From: Gammaproteobacteria bacterium RIFCSPHIGHO2_12_FULL_39_24
GTDB taxonomy: Bacteria > Pseudomonadota > Gammaproteobacteria > Coxiellales > Coxiellaceae
Length of the DNA: 64,000 bases
Assembly: GCA_001802455.1 (NCBI GenBank)
Contig: MGXZ01000016.1
Coordinates: forward strand, 1 to 64,000
Direction: 5' to 3'
The first letter of the stretch is position 1. The number at the start of each line of letters is the position of its first letter. The translations under genes were made by a program, and so were the position numbers. The notes under the pieces are model-generated. The model saw nothing but the letters and a program-made list of their open reading frames with translations. It was not told the origin of the DNA and did no database searches. Shown here one piece after another: positions 57,922 through 64,000 of this stretch.

Positions 57922-59064
57922 ATGCTATCCGATCCTATCGTTATCATTTCTGCCAAACGCACGCCGATGGGACATTTCAATGGGGTTTTCAAAGATATTT
58001 CGGCAACCCAACTGGGTGGATATGCAATCAAGAGTGTGGGCGCAAACATGAATGTCGATGCAGTGATCATGGGTTGCGTTTTATCAGCAGGCTTAGGACA
58101 AGCTCCTGCACGACAAGCTGCAATAGCAGCAGGAATAGAAAATACAGTTCCGTGCACGACGATTAATAAAATGTGCGGCTCAGGCATGCAATCTATTATC
58201 ATGGCATGCCGAGAAATTGAATCTGATCACGCAGACATCATGATTGCTGGTGGCATGGAAAATATGTCACGTGCACCCTATTTATTACCAGGCGCACGTT
58301 TTGGTTATCGCATCGGCGCAAAAACAGCAGAAGATCACATGATGCATGATGGATTAATCAATGCGTACGGCGATCATTTATCGATGGGCGCGCTCGCTGA
58401 AAATTGTGCGAAACAATTTCACATCACACGCGAAGCACAAGATGCCTTTACGCTTACTTCCATCGAACGCGCAATTCATGCGACAAAATCGGGCTTTTTT
58501 AAGGATGAAATCACACCCGTTGAAAATATTATTGAGGATGAAGGTATACAAAAAGCCATTCCTGAAAAAATTCCAACATTAAAACCAGCCTTTGCAAAAA
58601 ACGGTACCATTACCGCTGCGAATTCCAGCAGTATCTCTGATGGTGCTGCTGCGATATTACTCATGCGCGCATCCACCGCAAAAAAATTACAACTATCTCC
58701 CCTCGCTCGTATTGTTGCTGATGCAACTGCTGCGCAAGAACCAGAATGGTTTTCTACTGCACCGATTACAGCAATTAAAAAATTATTGCGAAAAACAGGA
58801 TGGAAAATAGAAGCGGTAGATTTGTTTGAAGTGAATGAAGCCTTTGCGGTTGTCGCAATGGCGACCATGCAAGCATTATCTATTTCTCACGATAAAATAA
58901 ATATCCATGGCGGCGCCTGTATTCTAGGACATCCCATCGGCGCATCCGGTGCGCGTATTGTTGTTACATTAATTCACGCATTAAAAAGAATAAATAAAAA
59001 ACGCGGCATTGCTACATTATGCATCGGCGGCGGTGAGGCAACAGCGATAGCGATTGAGACATAA
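57922..59064 (+). CDS. acetyl-CoA C-acetyltransferase (thiolase)
   Basis: 380 residues. The nucleophile Cys is in [17 protein letters not shown] (about 80), His in [16 protein letters not shown] and the second Cys in [11 protein letters not shown], all intact. It is probably a degradative or acetoacetyl-CoA-splitting thiolase that consumes the acetoacetate branch of leucine catabolism. It lies 14 bases after isovaleryl-CoA dehydrogenase and 14 before the carboxylase subunit. Confidence 0.92.
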   Translation: MLSDPIVIISAKRTPMGHFNGVFKDISATQLGGYAIKSVGANMNVDAVIMGCVLSAGLGQAPARQAAIAAGIENTVPCTTINKMCGSGMQSIIMACREIESDHADIMIAGGMENMSRAPYLLPGARFGYRIGAKTAEDHMMHDGLINAYGDHLSMGALAENCAKQFHITREAQDAFTLTSIERAIHATKSGFFKDEITPVENIIEDEGIQKAIPEKIPTLKPAFAKNGTITAANSSSISDGAAAILLMRASTAKKLQLSPLARIVADATAAQEPEWFSTAPITAIKKLLRKTGWKIEAVDLFEVNEAFAVVAMATMQALSISHDKINIHGGACILGHPIGASGARIVVTLIHALKRINKKRGIATLCIGGGEATAIAIET

Positions 59065-59078
59065 CAACGAGTATCATC

Positions 59079-60671
59079 ATGACAACCCTATCAACCAAAA
59101 TCGATAAAAACTCAGACGAATTCAAAAAAAATTACCTCGCCATGAAAAAAAAATGCGATTCACTGTCCATTATTCTTGATGAAATTAAAAAAGCAGGAAA
59201 TAAAAAAAATGATGCTAGAAAATTAACTGTCAATGAACGCATTGCTAATTTAATTGACCCTAACACATTTTTTTTTGAATTATCCACGCTCGCAGGATTT
59301 AATTTATATAACGAACCATTGCCCGCTGCCGGCATTATTACGGGAATTGGAAAAATTCACGGCATTGATTGTATGATTATCGCCAATAATCCCGCCGTTA
59401 AGGGTGGAACGTATTTTCCTGTTACAGCAAAAAAACATTTACGCGCACAGCAAATAGCCTTTGAAAACCATTTACCTTGTATTTATCTTGTCGATTCTGG
59501 CGGCGCTTTTTTACCAATGCAAGATCAAGTATTTCCGGATCGCGAACATTTTGGCAGAATTTTTTTTCATCAAGCGAATTTATCAGCCAATAATATTCCA
59601 CAAATTGCAGTCGTGATGGGATCCTGCACAGCGGGTGGTGCTTATGTTCCTGCTATGGCAGATGAATCCATTATGGTAAAAAATCAAGCCACCATTTTTT
59701 TAGGTGGACCACCATTGGTGAAAGCGGCAACGGGTGAAGTAGTGGATGCAGAAAGTTTGGGTGGTGCTGATGTGCATTGTAGAATTTCTGGGGTGGCAGA
59801 TCATTACGCTGATGATGATCAGCACGCTTTATCTATCGCACGACATTGTGTTGCGCATTTAAATCGCCCCGCTTCATTTTCACAACCAAAAAAAGAGATC
59901 GTTAAACCCTTATTTAGCGCAACGGAATTACTCGGATTAATTCCAACGGATACGCGACATCCCATTGAAATTCGTGAGGTGATTGCACGCATCGTGGATG
60001 GTTCTAAGCTTGACGAATTTAAAGCATTATACGGCACGACAGTGGTATGTGGTTTTGCGCATATTGACGGATATGAAGTAGGAATCATCGCAAACAATGG
60101 CATTTTATTTTCTGAAGCAGCTGAAAAAGGCACGCATTTCATTGAATTATGTGCGATGCGAAAAATTCCGTTATTGTTTTTGCAAAACATTACCGGATTT
60201 ATGGTTGGAAAAAAAGTCGAAGAAAAAGGCATTACCAAAGATGGTGCAAAAATGGTGATGGCGGTGGCCAATGCAAAAATACCGAAAATTACGGTCATTA
60301 TTGGCGGTAGCTTTGGTGCTGGAAATTATGCGATGTGCGGCAGAGCTTATGATCCCCAATTTTTATTGATGTGGCCCAATGCACGCATCAGTGTCATGGG
60401 AGGTGAACAAGCCGCACAAGTGTTAGCGCAAGTGAAATCCGATAAAATGCAGCGCGAAAATCAATCCTGGAATGAAAATGAAAAAAATATTTTTATGCAA
60501 AAAATTCGCGATCAATATGATCAACAAGGTAATGCATTTTATGCAAGCGCGCGTTTATGGGATGATGGTGTGATTTTACCAACCGAAACACGGGAAAAAG
60601 TAGGGCGCGCGTTAGCCATTATTGCGAACAAATCTATTGGTGAAACCAAGTTCGGAGTTTTTCGGTTTTGA
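59079..60671 (+). CDS. liuB: methylcrotonoyl-CoA carboxylase, carboxyltransferase (beta) subunit
   Basis: 530 residues, of the normal MCC-beta length. It shows [48 protein letters not shown] (diagnostic of MCC rather than propionyl-CoA carboxylase), [17 protein letters not shown] and [23 protein letters not shown]. It needs a biotin-carrying alpha subunit, and none is encoded in this window. The run of nine T at about 59268-59276 codes for three Phe. Confidence 0.93.
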   Translation: MTTLSTKIDKNSDEFKKNYLAMKKKCDSLSIILDEIKKAGNKKNDARKLTVNERIANLIDPNTFFFELSTLAGFNLYNEPLPAAGIITGIGKIHGIDCMIIANNPAVKGGTYFPVTAKKHLRAQQIAFENHLPCIYLVDSGGAFLPMQDQVFPDREHFGRIFFHQANLSANNIPQIAVVMGSCTAGGAYVPAMADESIMVKNQATIFLGGPPLVKAATGEVVDAESLGGADVHCRISGVADHYADDDQHALSIARHCVAHLNRPASFSQPKKEIVKPLFSATELLGLIPTDTRHPIEIREVIARIVDGSKLDEFKALYGTTVVCGFAHIDGYEVGIIANNGILFSEAAEKGTHFIELCAMRKIPLLFLQNITGFMVGKKVEEKGITKDGAKMVMAVANAKIPKITVIIGGSFGAGNYAMCGRAYDPQFLLMWPNARISVMGGEQAAQVLAQVKSDKMQRENQSWNENEKNIFMQKIRDQYDQQGNAFYASARLWDDGVILPTETREKVGRALAIIANKSIGETKFGVFRF

Positions 60672-60716
60672 ATAGGGGCTGATTTACCAGGACAAACCAA
60701 TACGGATAACTTACTC

Positions 60717-61433
60717 ATGTCAAACAAAATTCTTTCAAAAATCGACAATAAAATCGGCCACATCACGTTAAATAATCCCGACAAAGCCAACGCAATCGAT
60801 ATTGAAATGCGCGATACATTGATTCACGCGTTTCATCTGTTTGAGAACAACCATGATGTAAGCATTATTATGCTAAACGCCAACGGAAAATATTTTTGTG
60901 CCGGCGCTGATTTACAATACATGCAACATATGCGCACAGTGTCATACGAAGAAAATGCAGCGGATGCAAAAAAACTCGCGGAATTATTTTATACCATTTA
61001 TTCCTGCAAAAAACCGACGATCACTTATGCGCACGGTAAAGTCATTGGTGGTGGATTGGGATTGCTTGCTGCCAGTGACATTGCCATCGCAACGCCTGAC
61101 ACCACATTTTGTTTTTCAGAAGTCAAAATCGGTTTCATTCCCGCTGTCATTTCTCCTTTTATTTTACAACGATTGGGTTATCAATCTTCAAAATATTACA
61201 TGATGACTGCTGAATCGTTTGATGCAAAAACGGCTTTAAAAATAGGGTTAATTGACCGCATCGGAAAAAATGAAATAGCACACGCGCTCGCTGAAACCTT
61301 ATTACAAAATAATACGCAGGCTGTTCACGCATTAAAAAAATGGTTGAATGCGTTGTATCCAGTTACTCAATCACAAATGGATCAAGCCAGTGAGCAACTC
61401 ACCATCATCAGAACACAGATAACTGATAACTGA
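60717..61433 (+). CDS. liuC: enoyl-CoA hydratase/isomerase, probable methylglutaconyl-CoA hydratase
   Basis: 238 residues, somewhat short for crotonases (about 260). It has NNPDKANAIDIEM, the oxyanion loop ANGKYFCAGADLQYM and GKVIGGGLGLLAASDIAIA, with the catalytic Glu in FCFSEVKIGFIPAVI. Hydration of 3-methylglutaconyl-CoA is inferred from the operon. The last residues (ITDN and stop) are encoded by a (CTGATAA)n repeat, so the C-terminus may have been trimmed by it. Confidence 0.85.
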   Translation: MSNKILSKIDNKIGHITLNNPDKANAIDIEMRDTLIHAFHLFENNHDVSIIMLNANGKYFCAGADLQYMQHMRTVSYEENAADAKKLAELFYTIYSCKKPTITYAHGKVIGGGLGLLAASDIAIATPDTTFCFSEVKIGFIPAVISPFILQRLGYQSSKYYMMTAESFDAKTALKIGLIDRIGKNEIAHALAETLLQNNTQAVHALKKWLNALYPVTQSQMDQASEQLTIIRTQITDN

Positions 61434-61437
61434 TAAC
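61424..61437 (+). repeat. (CTGATAA)2 repeat overlapping a stop codon
   Basis: Two perfect units with a partial one before them (from 61418) cover the last four codons and stop of the hydratase gene. TGATAA in each unit gives tandem stops. Confidence 0.8.
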
Positions 61438-61707
61438 TTATTTAAAAATACATTCCATAAAATGACAAAATTGATGATCATAATCTTTTGGCGGCTCATT
61501 TAAACAAATTCTTTTTGCTGCACGCATGGTGTCATGCTCATTTTCACCCTTCGCTTGAAAAAAGCGTCCGGTTCGCTCATCCTGATAATAACAGCGGTAA
61601 GTGCCACTTGTTAAATGCGATAGTGGCTCTCTATGTTCATGACATCCCATCAAGAAACCACAGGCTAATATACCACTCGCAATTTTTAGAACATTCCTTG
61701 TTTTCAT
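61438..61707 (-). CDS. small cysteine-rich lipoprotein, unknown
   Basis: 89 residues. The signal peptide ends LMGC (Cys about 22), so the mature lipoprotein is about 68 residues: Tyr/Glu/His-rich with four further Cys (YRCYYQDE, KRICLNE, FCHFMEC) that could form two disulfides. No family is recognised. It is convergent with the hydratase and divergent from DAHP synthase. Confidence 0.72.
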   Translation of the reverse strand: MKTRNVLKIASGILACGFLMGCHEHREPLSHLTSGTYRCYYQDERTGRFFQAKGENEHDTMRAAKRICLNEPPKDYDHQFCHFMECIFK

Positions 61708-61752
61708 GTTAATCTACGCTCCTTACTAACCATTCAGCTATTCAGAAATAGC

Positions 61753-62793
61753 ATGTCCGATTTTATCACACCTGAAAAATTACTCACTGAATTGCCGCTA
61801 TCATCGCAATGCAATGAATTTGTTTTCACAGCACGTGAAACAATAAAAAAAATATTATTGCAACCCGATCAACGCATTCTCGTGGTGGTTGGGCCCTGCT
61901 CCATTCATGATTCAACATCGGCGATAGAATACGCTGAAAAATTACGCCTTGAGATTGAAAAACATCAAGAAACACTGTGTATTGTCATGCGTGTTTATTT
62001 GGAGAAACCGCGCACTCGTACTGGCTGGAAAGGATTTCTGAATGATCCCCATTTAAATCAAAACTACGCCATTGAAAAAGGATTACCTCAAGCACGAGAG
62101 TTGCTGTTAACAATAAATAAAATCGGCGTGCCAGTTGCAACTGAAGTCGTCAATCCCATTACCGCACCTTATTTTCTCGATCTCTGCGGTTGGATTGCGA
62201 TTGGCGCGCGCACAACAGAGAGTCAGCCACATCGCGAATTTGCTTCTGGTTTAGCAATTCCCGTTGGATTTAAAAACAACACCAGCGGTGATATTCAAGC
62301 AGCAATTGATGGTGTGCAAAGTGCATCACAATCACATCATTATGTTGGCATTGATTTTTCAGGAAAAATAAATCACATCCATTCCAACGGAAATCCATAC
62401 TGTCATGTTGTGTTACGTGGATCGAAAGAAAAATCAAATGATGATCTACACTCAATTCAACAAACGATCAATACATTAGAAAAACAGCGTTTGGCGCCAC
62501 GCATCATGATTGATTGCAGTCATGGTAATAGTCAGAAAGATCATCACCAACAATTGTTAAGTTTGCAAAAAATTGCAGGATATATCTCATCTGGAAATCA
62601 CGCTATTCTTGGTGTGATGTTAGAAAGTAATTTGGTTTCAGGAAAACAAACCTGGATTCCCCACCAGCCATTGCGCTACGGACAAAGCATCACGGATGCT
62701 TGTATTGGATGGGAAGAAACCGTTGCTGCATTGGCAATGCTGAGCGAATCAGTGCGATTACGACGTGAAAATATGGTAAGTTATACCGTATAA
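61753..62793 (+). CDS. aroG: 3-deoxy-7-phosphoheptulonate synthase, class I
   Basis: First enzyme of the shikimate pathway (PEP plus erythrose-4-phosphate). 346 residues, of the AroF/G/H type. VVGPCSIHD, MRVYLEKPRTRTGWKGFLNDP, WIAIGARTTESQPHREFASG, MIDCSHGNSQKDH and GVMLESNLVSGKQ are all present, including the metal and phosphate ligands. The feedback specificity (Phe, Tyr or Trp) cannot be read with certainty. The symbol is generic for the class. Confidence 0.93.
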   Translation: MSDFITPEKLLTELPLSSQCNEFVFTARETIKKILLQPDQRILVVVGPCSIHDSTSAIEYAEKLRLEIEKHQETLCIVMRVYLEKPRTRTGWKGFLNDPHLNQNYAIEKGLPQARELLLTINKIGVPVATEVVNPITAPYFLDLCGWIAIGARTTESQPHREFASGLAIPVGFKNNTSGDIQAAIDGVQSASQSHHYVGIDFSGKINHIHSNGNPYCHVVLRGSKEKSNDDLHSIQQTINTLEKQRLAPRIMIDCSHGNSQKDHHQQLLSLQKIAGYISSGNHAILGVMLESNLVSGKQTWIPHQPLRYGQSITDACIGWEETVAALAMLSESVRLRRENMVSYTV

Positions 62794-62809
62794 ATCAAAC
62801 GGAGTTCCC

Positions 62810-63607
62810 ATGATTACGTTACCAGATCATTTTGCAAGCACCTACACCAAAATGTTACTGGAAGAATGGACGGTGATTCACGATATTATTCAGGAAGAAA
62901 CGATCTGGATCAAAGATACGCTTCAGCAATCAACGTCAGAATCACCCTTGCCTTCCATGCTCAATAATCAACAAATTAACGATGTTTTCAATGGACCATT
63001 CCAACATTTTTTTAAATCTCATTTAAAAGCATTTGCAGCACTCAGTAAAATTGAGACAGCATTAACCATTTCGAAAGAAGATTTTTTTAAAGAATCAGAA
63101 CATGGTGATAAAACACTGGGAATTCCAGAATCATTTTTAGAACACACTGAATTTTCTACACTCAAAGAATTGCGTAACAATCTTGAAACCATAACAAAAA
63201 AACATCACGCACAATGGAAATCAGAAATACAAAAATGGACAGAAATACTTTTGCAGAAATTTAAAAAAAATAATATTAATTTATCTGATCTCGAATTACA
63301 GGATTTTTCACTGAATCAACCGTTGTCTGAAATAAACGATCGCTTTATTAATCTCAAAATACCCGAACCCAAGCTACCCAAATCCCCCTTTAATTTTCAG
63401 CACTATTTTATTTTAAAAATCACCATGGCAGCGCACAGCGCATTCAACCGAATGCAACAATCCAAAACTGAAAATGAAATAATCGACACAGCAGTCAGCG
63501 CAATGCAAACATCACTCAAATCAATTCATCAGGCAGAAAAAACACTGATTGCAACGCAGGAAAAAGCAGTGAATGAATTGATGTTACCAATGACATTTGA
63601 AAATTAG
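62810..63607 (+). CDS. unknown helical cytosolic protein
   Basis: 265 residues, family not recognised. It is predicted almost wholly helical with two likely coiled-coil stretches (LKELRNNLETITKKHHAQWKSEIQKW and the C-terminal SAMQTSLKSIHQAEKTLIATQEKAV) and a Pro-rich break (KIPEPKLPKSPF). There is no signal peptide, TM helix or Cys motif. CGGAG lies before the ATG, 16 bases after DAHP synthase, so it is in the same transcript. Confidence 0.8.
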   Translation: MITLPDHFASTYTKMLLEEWTVIHDIIQEETIWIKDTLQQSTSESPLPSMLNNQQINDVFNGPFQHFFKSHLKAFAALSKIETALTISKEDFFKESEHGDKTLGIPESFLEHTEFSTLKELRNNLETITKKHHAQWKSEIQKWTEILLQKFKKNNINLSDLELQDFSLNQPLSEINDRFINLKIPEPKLPKSPFNFQHYFILKITMAAHSAFNRMQQSKTENEIIDTAVSAMQTSLKSIHQAEKTLIATQEKAVNELMLPMTFEN

Positions 63608-63616
63608 CACCGATTC

Positions 63617-63637
63617 CTGATAACTGATAACTGATAA
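63617..63637 (+). repeat. (CTGATAA)3 heptamer repeat
   Basis: Three perfect units exactly between the stop of the unknown helical gene and the stop of convergent rlmB. It is preceded by GATTC as at 12848. Confidence 0.9.
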
Positions 63638-64000
63638 CTAATTACGCTGACGTTGCGTTTCATATAACACAATTCCCGTTGCCACCGACACATTCAAACT
63701 CTCAATAATGCCTTGCGTCGGAATTTGCGCGAGAAAATCACACGTCTCTTTTGTTAATCGCCGCAACCCTTCGCCTTCACCGCCCATAACAATCCCAATA
63801 TGTCCTTTCAAATCTACCTGAGATAAAGTCAGTGACGCACCTTCATCAAGTCCCACCAACCATACATTCGCTTCTTTCAATTGTTTCAACACACGATTTA
63901 AATTTGCCACAGTCACGAAAGGCGTTTGCTCCGCTGCACCACAAGCAACTTTTTTGACAATGTCGGTAAGTGATGCTGCGCGATCTTTTGGTGCAATCAC
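63638..64000 (-). CDS. rlmB: 23S rRNA 2'-O-ribose methyltransferase RlmB, C-terminal part (cut by window edge)
   Basis: SpoU/TrmH family. The 120 visible residues hold motif 2 (GHIGIVMGGEGEGLRRLT) and motif 3 (IPTQGIIESLNVSVATGIVLYE), which form the knotted SAM site, and KVACGAAEQTPFVTVANLNRVL typical of RlmB (Gm2251 of 23S rRNA). The N-terminal substrate-binding domain is beyond 64000, so the visible start is not the real one. Confidence 0.88.
   Translation of the reverse strand: MIAPKDRAASLTDIVKKVACGAAEQTPFVTVANLNRVLKQLKEANVWLVGLDEGASLTLSQVDLKGHIGIVMGGEGEGLRRLTKETCDFLAQIPTQGIIESLNVSVATGIVLYETQRQRN

Overview
The window is a dense piece of a low-GC gammaproteobacterial chromosome. The protein families and gene neighbourhoods (alaS-recX-recA, tig-clpP-clpX-lon, dnaX-ybaB-recR preceded by 4.5S RNA) fit that class. 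The AT-rich base use, a standalone MepB-like protein, small OmpA-type barrels, a QueG/NnrD/TsaE group and the lack of any recognisable LexA box at recA or uvrB point towards Legionellales/Coxiella-like bacteria. The order-level assignment is inference. There is no phage, no CRISPR array, no transposase and no secretion-system gene cluster.

Layout. 0.2-12.8 kb (minus): lysC, alaS, recX, recA, pmbA, lon, clpX, clpP, tig, i.e. translation, recombination and protein quality control. 12.9-17.5 kb: tRNA-Leu, a PAS protein with a degenerate GGDEF domain, and a four-gene MCE lipid-transport operon (STAS-permease, ATPase, MCE protein, lipoprotein). 17.5-20.3 kb: a His-Arg-Pro tRNA cluster containing a duplicated piece of tRNA-His, then dapD, dapE and tRNA-Ser. 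20.4-26.9 kb: a membrane-anchored RRM protein, two small outer-membrane barrels, serC, a MITE-like inverted repeat, a MepB-like protein and gyrA. 27-29.7 kb (plus): mtaD, HMG-CoA lyase and a C-terminally short biotin ligase. 29.7-35 kb (minus): an AT-rich glycosyltransferase-like membrane protein, an intact diguanylate cyclase and uvrB. 35-43.9 kb: aspC, tRNA-Asn, an acyl-carrier-like protein, amidase, a second inverted-repeat element, tsaE, nnrD, queG, tsaD, mdh, nudE and an L,D-transpeptidase. 43.9-48.8 kb: hemW, an unknown membrane protein, DUF2797, a thin ferredoxin and fabV. 48.9-52 kb (plus): 4.5S RNA, dnaX, a YbaB-like gene, recR and ybaB. 52-64 kb: an AI-2E-type permease, patatin lipoprotein, a DUF4015 glycosidase-like protein, pyrD, a leucine-catabolism run (isovaleryl-CoA dehydrogenase, thiolase, MCC beta subunit, hydratase), DAHP synthase, an unknown protein and the cut-off end of rlmB.

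How the genes work together. Lysine/diaminopimelate synthesis is represented by lysC, dapD and dapE. Leucine breakdown is split: three steps plus a thiolase lie at 56.7-61.4 kb, while HMG-CoA lyase lies at 28.3 kb beside a biotin ligase, and the biotin-carrying MCC alpha subunit is absent from the window. Envelope maintenance is represented by the MCE operon, amidase, L,D-transpeptidase, barrels and lipoproteins.

The most unusual material is non-coding or recoding-related. There are two families of short tandem repeats between genes, (CTGATAA)n and (GGGAGT)n; the second places Shine-Dalgarno-like sequence in front of GTG starts. There are two palindromic elements of about 200 bp sharing a core. 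A 37-bp direct repeat is built from the 5' part of tRNA-His. A run of nine A in dnaX lies exactly where a gamma-type truncation would be expected, with stops close by in both other frames.
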